Source of the DNA: Thiotrichales bacterium
GTDB lineage: Bacteria; Pseudomonadota; Gammaproteobacteria; Beggiatoales; Beggiatoaceae
Assembly: GCA_016745035.1 (NCBI GenBank)
Contig: JADGDE010000012.1
Span: 1-62,125 of the forward strand
Length of the DNA: 62,125 nucleotides
Reading direction: 5' to 3'
Below the pieces are notes generated by a model that had not been told where the DNA came from, searched no databases, and worked only from the letters and a program-made list of their open reading frames with translations. Made by a program: the position numbers and the translations under genes. This document shows, piece after piece, positions 9,115 through 18,007 of this stretch (position 1 is the stretch's first letter; every line of letters begins with the position of its first letter).

Positions 9115-10407
9115 CTAAGATGATTCTAATTGCTGGTATAACCGCCCCAAGGTGGCGAATAAAGTAAAAACCGCCAAATCTTGCGCATATTTACCGCGAA
9201 TCACTTCGGCATGGGCGTGATACCACTCGGTTTCTGCATCTAAAAGCGCAATTAAACTATTGCGTCCCAAATGAAATTGTTGCTGATATGATTGCCACAC
9301 CGCTTTTGCCGTGGCTTCATGCTGTTGCAAATAAGTTTGGCGTTTTTTCGCCGTCTCCAGCCGCTGCCATGCAAGGCGCAGTTGTTCTTCCAACTGTTGT
9401 AACACCACCTGATAATCCGCTTGTGTTTGCGCCTTTTCTGCTAAGGCAGCGGCTTCTTTAGATTTTTGCCCACCGCCTTCGTATAAGGCATAACGCAGAC
9501 GTAGCATCGCGCTAAACTCTTGATTATCACCACGAATACCATCAATATTGTCATAATGGCGCGCATCCAATTCTAAATTAATGGCTGGTGCTGCCTGCGC
9601 TCGAATCTTTTCATATTGCGCTTGATTGCTGGTAATTTGGGCTTGTGCCTGCTGCAATTGCGGGTGTTGTAATAAGGTTTTCAAAGCAAGCTTTTTATTC
9701 TCAGGTAAACGTGCCATTAGCTGCTCAACAACTCGACTATCGAGCTTTAAGGCATTCGGATCTTGCCCACTTAAACTACGTAATTGAATTTGTGCCTCAA
9801 TAAATTCGCCCTCTGTTTGTAACAAACGCACCGTTGCCCGTGCCTTACGACTGGCGACTTGCTCGACATCGGCTTTGCGACCAGCCCCTTGCTTATAACG
9901 TTGCTCGATTTGTTTTTCGGTTTTTTGATGCGCAACCAAGTCATCTTTGGCTAATTCCAATAATTGTTGACGTTCAGCCAATTGCAAATAGACTTTGATT
10001 AGCTTCAGTGTCAGTTGGTTTTTTATATCCAAACGCTGCCATTGTTGATTTTGTAATTGCGCTTGTCGGGTTTTAATCTGAAAATTGCGTTTGCCCGCAT
10101 CATAAATAGGCTGCTCAAGATGCAAATGCAGTTCTTTACGGATTAAAGTCTGCGTATCCAAACCACTAAAACGGGTATTGGGTGTATCACTGTTCTCTAA
10201 ACCGGCACCGATATTTAAGTCTAGGCGCGGGCGTTTTTCTGCCACAGAGACCGCCGCTTGCGCTTGTGCATAGTTTTCGGCTTGTTTGGCACTTTCCAAA
10301 TGTGGACTTTGTGCCAAGCTATTGGCGATAAAAGGATATAACTCATCTTCAGCCGCCAATAAGGGGCTAAACAATATGCCATAGGTAATAACTATCAGTT
10401 TCATCAT
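9115..10407 (-). CDS. TolC-family outer-membrane efflux/type I secretion channel
   Basis: A 430-residue protein with a signal peptide (cleavage after LLAA near residue 18). It then shows the repeated long-helix pattern of outer-membrane efflux proteins: SPHLESAKQAENYAQAQ, LEQPIYDAGKRN and YKQGAGRKADVEQVASRKA, repeated in the second half as HPQLQQAQAQITSNQAQYEK, RLRYALYEGGGQKSKEA and YQQQFHLGRNSLIALLDAE. The two-fold duplication is typical of TolC-type trimers that span the outer membrane and periplasm. No inner-membrane pump or adaptor gene is adjacent, so the substrate is unknown. It is separated from the flavoprotein by 108 bases. Confidence 0.87.
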   Translation of the reverse strand: MMKLIVITYGILFSPLLAAEDELYPFIANSLAQSPHLESAKQAENYAQAQAAVSVAEKRPRLDLNIGAGLENSDTPNTRFSGLDTQTLIRKELHLHLEQPIYDAGKRNFQIKTRQAQLQNQQWQRLDIKNQLTLKLIKVYLQLAERQQLLELAKDDLVAHQKTEKQIEQRYKQGAGRKADVEQVASRKARATVRLLQTEGEFIEAQIQLRSLSGQDPNALKLDSRVVEQLMARLPENKKLALKTLLQHPQLQQAQAQITSNQAQYEKIRAQAAPAINLELDARHYDNIDGIRGDNQEFSAMLRLRYALYEGGGQKSKEAAALAEKAQTQADYQVVLQQLEEQLRLAWQRLETAKKRQTYLQQHEATAKAVWQSYQQQFHLGRNSLIALLDAETEWYHAHAEVIRGKYAQDLAVFTLFATLGRLYQQLESS

Positions 10408-10590
10408 AAAATTTTATTAACAACCACCGTAATAAAAGCCGCCAGTATCTCACACGGCTCACATAAGACCGCCACAAAGCTTGGAGAATAAATACTGCGT
10501 GAAAATAAAACAAGTTATAAAGACATTAAATCCTCGATAGCAAGACAAGCGTTATCAAGGTAGAATGGCGCTGTTTTGCCTTTTAAAATA

Positions 10591-10723
10591 ACTGGTGTTA
10601 CGCACTAAGCCCGTTTTTATCACAACATGGTCGGTTTTCCACCTAGCTAGTGGCATTAAATCGTGGAGCAATGGCGTTTTTTTACTTTTTTGGCAAATAA
10701 AGAAGCCTTTGCGCAACATCAGT
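10591..10723 (+). repeat. MITE-like element, copy A
   Basis: 133 bp with terminal inverted repeats related to ACTGATGTTACGCA (left end ACTGGTGTTACGCAC, right end TTTGCGCAACATCAGT). It is flanked by AAAATA on both sides, a likely target duplication. The rest of the 374-base gap at 10408-10781 shows no gene. This copy lies 58 bases before the ATPase start and probably carries or displaces its promoter. The internal hairpin seen in copies B and C is degraded here. Confidence 0.8.
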
Positions 10724-10781
10724 AAAATAATTTATTTTATATGAATATCTCTAACAACCATTGTCTGACAAAGCTAGCCAT

Positions 10782-12170
10782 ATGAAAATTAAGCTAAAAG
10801 AACTGGGTTCGCTTAAGCAAGCAGAATTTGAACTCGGTGAGTTAAGCATTATTTGTGGACAAAATAACACAGGAAAGACCTACGCCACGTATGCTTTGTT
10901 TGGTTTTTTACAGCGCTGGAAAAATTTATTCGAAATCAATATCAAGTCCAGTATCATCAAAACGCTGTTAAATGATGGTACAGTCAGCATTGATTTAAAC
11001 CAATACCTTAGTCACACCAATAAACTGTTGACAGAAGCTTGCAAGCGTTATAGTGAATCTTTAGCCACTATTTTTGCCGCCTCTGAAAAACATTTCAGCA
11101 ACAGCCAGTTTGAAATTCAGCTTGATAAACAACCGAGTTTAACCCATGCATTTGAACTCAAAATTCGTTCAGAAAATGCCGAGCTGTTTACTCTAACCAA
11201 AGCAGAACATAGCACTAAACTAATTATTGCTTTTTTGGTAGGCGTTGAAAAAAACACCTTACCGACACAAGTGATTAAAGACATCATCAGCAAAGCTGTG
11301 ATAGAAACCTTGTTTACGGAGTTTTTTCCCAATCCCTTTATTTCCAGCATTGAACGTACAGGTGCGGTAATTTTTAGCAATGAGTTGGACTTTTCTCGTA
11401 ATCGTTTACTAAAAGAAATGCACAATTTGGGTAAAGATGCCGATCCAAGAGAACTCTTATTCAAAAGTTATCAAGATTATGCTCTGCCTGTTGAACAAAA
11501 TGTCGATTTTATTCGTAATCTGAAAAAAATCAGTAAAAAAACCAGCTACATTGCCGAACATCACCCCGATATTTTAACGGCTTTTGCCCATATTATCGGT
11601 GGCGAATATACCGTCAGTGATAATGGTGAGGCTTATTTTAAACCGAAAAAATCTAAAACAAAGTTAAGCATGGATGAAAGTTCTAGCTCGATCCGCTCCT
11701 TATTGGATATTGGTTTTTATCTACACCACGAAGCTCAAAAAGGCGACTTATTGATTGTCGATGAGCCTGAACTGAGTCTACATCCTGAAAATCAGCGCCG
11801 TGTCGCCCGCTTGTTTGCAAGACTTATCAATATTGGCATTAAGGTTTTTATCACCACCCATAGCGATTATATTGTTAAAGAAATTAATACCTTGATTATG
11901 TTAAATCATGATAGTGATTATCTAAAGCGTATTGCTACGGATGAAGGCTATCAAGCGAACGAACTGCTTAATGCCGAACCTATTAAGGTTTATATTGCTG
12001 AAGAAGCCCTGATTAAACTTGATGGTAAAAAAAGAAGATCCCGCTGTCATAGCCTCATAGCAGCTCGTATCGATCCTGAACTAGGCATCGAAGCCCGTAG
12101 TTTTGACAATACCATAGACACCATGAACCGTATCCAAGAGGCGATATTTTGGAGAGATGTGGATGAATGA
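10782..12170 (+). CDS. AAA/ABC-type ATPase of a two-gene putative defence unit
   Basis: About 462 residues with an ABC/SMC-like ATPase split by an insert, as in AAA_15/AAA_21 and OLD-like proteins. The Walker A is IICGQNNTGKTYATYAL near residue 30. The long middle (about 60-290) has no recognised domain. SSSIRSLLDIGFYL is the signature-like region, followed by LLIVDEPELSLHPENQRR (Walker B and D-loop) and VFITTHSDYIVKEI (H-loop His). No TOPRIM domain follows, unlike OLD nucleases. I chose the ATG at 10782 over a TTG seven codons earlier. It overlaps the nuclease-like gene by eight bases. The pair lies between a MITE copy and smc, which suggests acquisition. Role in defence is inference. Confidence 0.8.
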   Translation: MKIKLKELGSLKQAEFELGELSIICGQNNTGKTYATYALFGFLQRWKNLFEINIKSSIIKTLLNDGTVSIDLNQYLSHTNKLLTEACKRYSESLATIFAASEKHFSNSQFEIQLDKQPSLTHAFELKIRSENAELFTLTKAEHSTKLIIAFLVGVEKNTLPTQVIKDIISKAVIETLFTEFFPNPFISSIERTGAVIFSNELDFSRNRLLKEMHNLGKDADPRELLFKSYQDYALPVEQNVDFIRNLKKISKKTSYIAEHHPDILTAFAHIIGGEYTVSDNGEAYFKPKKSKTKLSMDESSSSIRSLLDIGFYLHHEAQKGDLLIVDEPELSLHPENQRRVARLFARLINIGIKVFITTHSDYIVKEINTLIMLNHDSDYLKRIATDEGYQANELLNAEPIKVYIAEEALIKLDGKKRRSRCHSLIAARIDPELGIEARSFDNTIDTMNRIQEAIFWRDVDE

Positions 12171-12795
12171 TTTAGAAATATTGCGGGAATTAATTCAGCC
12201 CAATTTAATTGTTGAAATACAACAAGGTCTTTATGGCAAGAAAATGGCAGAACTATTTGAGCCTCAAAGAAAAGATAACCCTTGTTATAGTGTACAAATA
12301 CAAAAAATACCTGTTAATAGTATCATTATCAGATCAGATGAGTTTCCAGCACCTGAGTATGTTTTTAATAAAATTAAAGGGAAAGGTGTCAGAAATCGTG
12401 CAGATTTTATTATTATTTCTCAACAAGAATATAATAATAAAACCGAAAACTTTATCGTATTTATTGAGCTTAAAAGAGGTCTTGAGGATGAAAGAAAGGA
12501 TATTATAGAACAGCTAAAAGGGTCTTTATGTGTATTATCCTATTTTCAAGCTGTTGGTAAAATATTTTGGAATGATGAAGATTTTCTAAATCCAAAATAC
12601 TATAATTATCGCTTTGTTAGTATCCGTGATGCTGGTTCTGCCAGCAAAAGAACACTGTTTAATAAGGTTGATATAGAAATACATGACAAGCCTGAAAATA
12701 TGCTTACCATCATGTCTCCAAATAGAATAGAGTTTAAGGATCTTATTTATAACCCTCGAAAATATAATCCTAAAAAAATGCGTACTCATCACTAA
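12163..12795 (+). CDS. PD-(D/E)XK nuclease-like partner of the upstream ATPase
   Basis: About 210 residues, no family recognised. The core RADFIIISQQEYN followed by FIVFIELKRGLEDE and IIEQLKGSLCVLSYF matches the D...ExK pattern of PD-(D/E)XK nucleases, with a conserved helix after the lysine. The start is ATG 12163, eight bases after GGAG; an ATG two codons earlier is too close to that site. The start lies inside the end of the ATPase gene, so the two are translationally coupled. The gene is much richer in A+T than smc downstream. It could be the effector of an ATPase-gated system; nuclease activity is inferred from the motif only. Confidence 0.65.
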   Translation: MNDLEILRELIQPNLIVEIQQGLYGKKMAELFEPQRKDNPCYSVQIQKIPVNSIIIRSDEFPAPEYVFNKIKGKGVRNRADFIIISQQEYNNKTENFIVFIELKRGLEDERKDIIEQLKGSLCVLSYFQAVGKIFWNDEDFLNPKYYNYRFVSIRDAGSASKRTLFNKVDIEIHDKPENMLTIMSPNRIEFKDLIYNPRKYNPKKMRTHH

Positions 12796-12803
12796 GTAAA
12801 CAC

Positions 12804-15800
12804 ATGCGACTAAACCAAATCAAACTACACGGTTTTAAATCCTTCGTAGACCAAACCACAATTAACTTCCCGAGCAACTTGGTCGGCGTGGTTGGCCCTA
12901 ATGGCTGCGGTAAATCCAATGTCATCGACGCGGTGCGCTGGGTCATGGGCGAAAGCTCTGCCAAAACTTTGCGCGGCTCGGCAATGCTGGATGTGATTTT
13001 TAACGGCTCGCGCTCGCGTAGCCCTGCCGAATACGCTGAGATTGAATTGGTGTTTGGCGAGGTGGATTTGCCGCAATACCCGGAAATGCCACAACTGAGC
13101 GTTAAACGCCGCTTGACGAAAAAAAACCAGTCGATTTATTTTCTCAACGGTGAGCGCTGTCGGCGTAAAGATGTCACCAATATTTTCCTCGGTACGGGGC
13201 TGGGGCCGCGCAGTTATGCGATTATTGAACAAGGTATGATTTCGCGCTTTATCGAAGCCAAACCCGATGATTTGCGCGTATTTCTTGAAGAAGCCGCCGG
13301 TATTTCTAAATATAAAGAAAAGCGCCGCGAGACTGAGCTACGGATTCAACACAGCCGCGAGAACATGGAGCGGCTCACCGATATTGAAGCCGAGCTGGAT
13401 AAACAGCTAAAAAAACTCAATCGCCAAGTGAAAACGGCGGAGAAATATCAAAAACTCAAAGCCAGCGAACAACAATACCGCACCGAATTATTTGCCATGC
13501 GTTGGCAGAGTTTCCACGAAAATGCCCAGCAGCAACAACAGCGCATTGATGTTCAAGAACAAAAAATTCAGCAACAAGCCGAAACCTTGGCGCAACTGAT
13601 TGAGCAGCAATCGGAACAACGCCAAGCCCACAGCGGCGCGAATATTCATTTTAGTGAAATTCAAACCAGCTACTATAAACAACATACCAATCTGGAAAAA
13701 CTGGCACAAAGCATCAGCCATAACCAAGAAAAACAACAACAGCTAGAGCTGGATTTAGATCGTACTCAAAACGCGATGGAAGATGCGCGCACGACTTTAG
13801 CCCAAGATAATGAGCGCCTTGATAGCGTTAATATTGATCTCGAACTGGTTTCGGTCGAGATTGAAACTGCCGCCGAGCAAATGCATGAGGTGCAGCAACA
13901 ATACTATATTGCTGAAACCGAATACCAACACACGCAGCAGCAGTGGGAGCAATTCAGCCAGCGCTTGCACCAGCCCAGCCAACAAATGCAGGTTGAACAA
14001 ACCCATATCCAAAACTTGCAACAACGCATCCAAGCCCATCAAGACCGTTTGCAGCGCCTGACTCAAGAGCAGCAAAAAATTGCCCCCGATACTTTGCACG
14101 CGCAGATTGATGAAATTAATGAGCAATTGGCAGAAGATGACGAAAACACGCTACAGCATTATGAAACTTTAGAGACCCTGCAACTGCAAGTCGAAGAACA
14201 GCGCAGCAGCAACCAAGAAACTCAAAAAGCCCTGCATCAGCAACACCAACAACAGCAGCAACAACAAGGGCGTTTGGCGGCGTTGGAATCTTTGCAACAA
14301 GCCAGCCTCGGCAAAGATAACGATAGCAATCAAGCATGGTTGCAACAGCATGGCATCGAAGCCGACAGCCCACGTTTGGCTGAAGTGCTCAAAGTAGAGC
14401 CTGAATGGGAAACCGCCCTCGAAACCGTGTTAGAAAATTACCTCGATGCCCATTGTATCGACGACTTGGCGCACCTTGGCAGCCAATTGGCCGAGCAACC
14501 CGAGGCAAAACTGTGCTTGATTGAAGCCGCGCAGCCACACGACAGCGAACACCCACTGAGCGCCGCGCCCTTAATCAGTAAAATTCATAGCGATTTTGCC
14601 CTTGGCGCACTGTTAACCGGGATTTATGTTGCGGATGATTTAGAGGCTGCCTACACGCTGCGCGAACAATTGGCAGCGCATGAATCCATCGTCACCGCCG
14701 AGGGGCACTGGCTTGGCAAACACTGGCTGAGCCTTAAAGCCAAAGACGAACAAGCCACGGGGATTTTTGCCCGCGAACAAGCGATTCAAGCTTTACAAAC
14801 TGAGCTGGCTGCCAGCGAACAAGCGATTGAAGACTTAGAGCAACAACAGCAGCAAGGCGAATTGCAACACCAGCAATATGAACAACAACGGCAAAATATC
14901 CAGCTCGAACTGACTCAGGGGCAACAACGCCGCGCGCAATTACAAGCCGAACTCAGCGCCCATCAAGTGCGTTTAGAACAACAACAACAACGCCAAGCCC
15001 AAGTCGCCGAGGAACAAAACGAAATCGAAACCGCGCTGGAAGAGGAGCAAATCGACCTAGAAACTGCGCAAGAAAACTATTTAATGGCGCAAGCCGAACA
15101 CGAAAGCCTGCAAGCGGAACAAGAAAGCCTACAACAGCAACGTCACGAGCATCAAAGCACTCTGCAAGCGGTACAACAACAATGGCAGGCACAAAAAGAC
15201 CAACATCACCAAACCCAATTGCGCTATCAACAACGCCAAAGCGAGCAGCAGCACTTGCAACAAGGGCTAGAACGCCTTGAGGAACAAATCGAACAACTGC
15301 AAGAAAAGCATTACGATTTGTCCATGCACCATGAGCAATTGCAACAACCCGAAGCCCTAGAAGCCGAATACGAAAAAGCCGAAGCAGAGCATCAAAAGCT
15401 CGAAGCCCAACGTCTTGAAGCTGAGGAAAAGGTCAAAGAATATGACCAAGCTTTGCGCGAAATCGAGCGCCAGCAACAACAAATGGAAACCGAAATGGGC
15501 GAGCAACGCGCCCACCTCGAACAAGCCAAACTCGATTATCAAAGCAACCTGATTCGCCGCCAAACCATCGAAGAACAACTGGCAGAAGAAAAAGACGCAC
15601 TCGGACACAATCAAGACTGGGACATTACCGAAATCCTCGCTGGTTTAAGTAATGATGCCGATGAACAAAGCTGGCAAGCAGAAATTGAAGACATCGAGCG
15701 CAAACTGCTGCGTTTAGGCTCAATTAATATGGCAGCGCTGGAAGAATACCAGCAAGAATCCGAGCGTCATCAACAATTGACGACACAACAAGAAGACCTC

Positions 15801-16328
15801 AATCAAGCCTTGGCAATGCTAGAGCACGCCATTGATACCATTGACAAAGAAACCCGCAAACGTCTGACCAAAACTCTAGACCAAGTCAACACCGGTTTCC
15901 AACGCCTGTTCCCGATTTTATTCGGCGGCGGACAAGCGGGCTTACAACTGTTGGGGGAAGATATTCTAAATTCCGGCATCGCCGTGATGGCGCGTCCACC
16001 AGGCAAACGTAACAGCAGCATTCATTTATTATCTGGCGGTGAAAAAGCCCTGACTGCGGTCGCTTTGGTTTTTGCTATCTTCGAGCTAAACCCCGCGCCT
16101 TTCTGTCTTTTAGACGAAGTCGATGCGCCGCTAGATGACAGCAACGTCAGCCGCTTCTGCCGCCTTGTTACCGAGATGTCCAAGCAAGTGCAGTTTATTT
16201 TTATTTCCCACAATAAAGTGGCGATGGAAATGGCACAGCAACTCGTGGGCGTGACTATGCAGGAAGCGGGCGTTTCTCGTCCTGTGGCGGTGGATGTCGA
16301 TTTGGCGGTGGAGATGGCGAATACATAA
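12804..16328 (+). CDS. smc: chromosome partition protein SMC
   Basis: A 1174-residue condensin subunit that works with ScpA (encoded at 21850) in chromosome compaction and segregation. It begins with IKLHGFKSFVDQT and Walker A GPNGCGKSNVIDAVRWVMGE. A first coiled coil (about 165-500), a hinge (about 505-640) and a second coiled coil (about 650-990) follow. The C-terminal head has LLSGGEKALTAVAL (signature), LLDEVDAPLDD (Walker B/D-loop) and ISHNKVAME. The coiled coils are extremely rich in glutamine and glutamate, with many QQQQ runs. The start ATG 12804 matches the family's MRL-x-I-x-L-x-GFKSF opening. It follows the nuclease-like gene by eight bases. Confidence 0.97.
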   Translation: MRLNQIKLHGFKSFVDQTTINFPSNLVGVVGPNGCGKSNVIDAVRWVMGESSAKTLRGSAMLDVIFNGSRSRSPAEYAEIELVFGEVDLPQYPEMPQLSVKRRLTKKNQSIYFLNGERCRRKDVTNIFLGTGLGPRSYAIIEQGMISRFIEAKPDDLRVFLEEAAGISKYKEKRRETELRIQHSRENMERLTDIEAELDKQLKKLNRQVKTAEKYQKLKASEQQYRTELFAMRWQSFHENAQQQQQRIDVQEQKIQQQAETLAQLIEQQSEQRQAHSGANIHFSEIQTSYYKQHTNLEKLAQSISHNQEKQQQLELDLDRTQNAMEDARTTLAQDNERLDSVNIDLELVSVEIETAAEQMHEVQQQYYIAETEYQHTQQQWEQFSQRLHQPSQQMQVEQTHIQNLQQRIQAHQDRLQRLTQEQQKIAPDTLHAQIDEINEQLAEDDENTLQHYETLETLQLQVEEQRSSNQETQKALHQQHQQQQQQQGRLAALESLQQASLGKDNDSNQAWLQQHGIEADSPRLAEVLKVEPEWETALETVLENYLDAHCIDDLAHLGSQLAEQPEAKLCLIEAAQPHDSEHPLSAAPLISKIHSDFALGALLTGIYVADDLEAAYTLREQLAAHESIVTAEGHWLGKHWLSLKAKDEQATGIFAREQAIQALQTELAASEQAIEDLEQQQQQGELQHQQYEQQRQNIQLELTQGQQRRAQLQAELSAHQVRLEQQQQRQAQVAEEQNEIETALEEEQIDLETAQENYLMAQAEHESLQAEQESLQQQRHEHQSTLQAVQQQWQAQKDQHHQTQLRYQQRQSEQQHLQQGLERLEEQIEQLQEKHYDLSMHHEQLQQPEALEAEYEKAEAEHQKLEAQRLEAEEKVKEYDQALREIERQQQQMETEMGEQRAHLEQAKLDYQSNLIRRQTIEEQLAEEKDALGHNQDWDITEILAGLSNDADEQSWQAEIEDIERKLLRLGSINMAALEEYQQESERHQQLTTQQEDLNQALAMLEHAIDTIDKETRKRLTKTLDQVNTGFQRLFPILFGGGQAGLQLLGEDILNSGIAVMARPPGKRNSSIHLLSGGEKALTAVALVFAIFELNPAPFCLLDEVDAPLDDSNVSRFCRLVTEMSKQVQFIFISHNKVAMEMAQQLVGVTMQEAGVSRPVAVDVDLAVEMANT

Positions 16329-16359
16329 AAAAAATAGGCTCAAATGGGTTTTATAACAT

Positions 16360-17196
16360 TCAAGTAACAGGCTTTGTTAGGCTAAGACAAAAGACAGTCA
16401 ATGGAGGAGGCCAAGCAACTAGCCGCCCGGTGCGAGAAAATGATTTGATACGGTGTAAAAAAGCAGGGCCTTTCCAAGGCAGCAGGTTGGGATTAATTTC
16501 TTTAGCTGTCGCTGTTGTAAAAACATCTGTTGACGATAAAAGCGACGGTAAATCAAATGATAAATCGTTATCAAACCGTTTGCTCAATGCGGATAGTAGT
16601 GTATTAGCCTTATCCAAATCTATATCGCGGGTTCCATCAAGCGAAATATCAAAAGTAACCACCAAAACACCGCCAGGAAGTAAAACCCGGTAAAATTCTT
16701 CTATGATTTTTTCATAAGCATCTGTATGTTCAAGAACGGAAATACAATAAAGCATATGAAATTGTTCATTCTCATAATTAAGATCTTTTAAATCGTTAGT
16801 GGAAAAATTTATATCCTTTTTTTGGTTAGCATTTATGTCATCATAAATATTTAATAGCATTGAATCATAGTCACAACAATAAATAGTTGAGTTATCAAAT
16901 TTTGTATTCAAAAAATAAGGGAAAAATGTAACACCCGAGCCTGCGTCTAATATTTTAGCAGCGGGATTGGATAGCACCTTATTTTGTACTTTATTAAAAA
17001 CAAAAGGGTATTCCCATTGTCGGCTCCATTGATGTAACGGATCGCCCACCCATTTGCTTATGTAATCTCGTAGAGCTATTTTATTTTCTAATAAAAAACC
17101 ATCAGAGAATTCCTCCATCTCTTTAAAAATTTTGGAATCAAGTATTTCTTTATAATGATGGACTAATGGAATACCATCTGTAAGTATTTTGTTCAT
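16360..17196 (-). CDS. class I SAM-dependent methyltransferase
   Basis: A 278-residue protein with the class I fold. ILDAGSGVTFFPYFL (motif I) is at about 82-96, then IYCCDYDSML (motif II), INFSTNDLKDLNYEN, LYCISVLEHTDAYEKI (motif IV/post) and FYRVLLPGGVLVVTFD. The N-terminal 80 residues and the C-terminal part are not diagnostic. The gene is AT-rich and points toward smc's end, convergent with it, which suits a late acquisition. Related proteins are common in polysaccharide and secondary-metabolite loci, but no such locus touches it here. The substrate is unknown. Confidence 0.78.
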   Translation of the reverse strand: MNKILTDGIPLVHHYKEILDSKIFKEMEEFSDGFLLENKIALRDYISKWVGDPLHQWSRQWEYPFVFNKVQNKVLSNPAAKILDAGSGVTFFPYFLNTKFDNSTIYCCDYDSMLLNIYDDINANQKKDINFSTNDLKDLNYENEQFHMLYCISVLEHTDAYEKIIEEFYRVLLPGGVLVVTFDISLDGTRDIDLDKANTLLSALSKRFDNDLSFDLPSLLSSTDVFTTATAKEINPNLLPWKGPAFLHRIKSFSRTGRLVAWPPPLTVFCLSLTKPVT

Positions 17197-17493
17197 TGAT
17201 GCTTTCCCCTATTTTTTTCTTTAAATACTCATACTTACAACTTAAGTAATCTGCTATTCGGTTAGAGTATCAGAATTATTGTTGAAACCACAATATAAAG
17301 TTAGTATCAAGAAAATATGCCCATAAGCTTTGATGGAAGGGCTTATGTGTTCAAGTGCTTATTATTCTCTCAGGTTTGTTCTAAGAATTTGCCCGTTCCA
17401 TACCATCATTTCTTGATTTTTATTTTTAATTCTTCAGCCAGTATGGGAGGAAATTCTAAGATTAACCTGAGTTTTCTAATAGACCCTTAGCTA

Positions 17494-17988
17494 TTATTCA
17501 ACAGCAAATTCAATACGTTCGCTCAATTTGTCTAAGGCTTTTTTCGCACATAGGGCATCTTTGTCGCCCCCTGGCGCGCCACTGACACCGACTGCGCCAA
17601 TATTATAGCCACCAGCGATAATTTTAAGACCGCCTTCCATGACAATTAAGCCGTCGATATGGTTAAGTTCTTGTTGAATATCACCACGGGCTGCGCGAAA
17701 CGCACCACTGTCTGTCCATGCCATCACGGTCATATTGGCTTTGCGTTCGGCAATTTCTAAGGTGAAACGCGAGGCTAAGTCATCACGCAAAATAGCGCGG
17801 GTAATGCCATGACGATCGACAACGGCAACACCAACATGATAGCCATCTTTGCGACATGCCATGATGGTCTCATTGGCAATGTCTCTTGCCAATTCCATCC
17901 CAATATTTTGCGCAGAAATAATATCTTTTGCTTGTGCAGAGATAGACAAACCAGCACCGATAAGTGCTGCAAGTAATAATTTTTTCAT
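17494..17988 (-). CDS. GlcG/HbpS-family (DUF336) periplasmic protein
   Basis: About 164 residues with a signal peptide (KKLLLAALIGAGLSISAQA, cleaved after AQA). The GlcG/HbpS fold signatures are VGVAVVDRHGITRAILRDD, IAERKANMTVMAWTDSGAF, LIVMEGGLKIIAGGYNIGAV and GVSGAPGGDKDALCAKKAL. Members bind heme or small organic ligands and occur either free or near glycolate genes. There are two adjacent ATGs at 17991 and 17988; the second is better spaced from AAGGAA. It lies 19 bases after mutY and may share its transcript. The Met-rich oxidation-sensing role of HbpS cannot be inferred here. Confidence 0.82.
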   Translation of the reverse strand: MKKLLLAALIGAGLSISAQAKDIISAQNIGMELARDIANETIMACRKDGYHVGVAVVDRHGITRAILRDDLASRFTLEIAERKANMTVMAWTDSGAFRAARGDIQQELNHIDGLIVMEGGLKIIAGGYNIGAVGVSGAPGGDKDALCAKKALDKLSERIEFAVE

Positions 17989-18007
17989 CATGAGTTCCTT
18001 TGGTTTT

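Noticed and set aside
10408..10590. Possible promoter for the ATPase pair upstream of MITE copy A
   Set aside because: No clear -35/-10 pair with proper spacing; any call would be guesswork.
12825..13232. 135-codon minus-strand frame in smc
   Set aside because: Lies opposite the conserved Walker A region of smc and has no features of its own.
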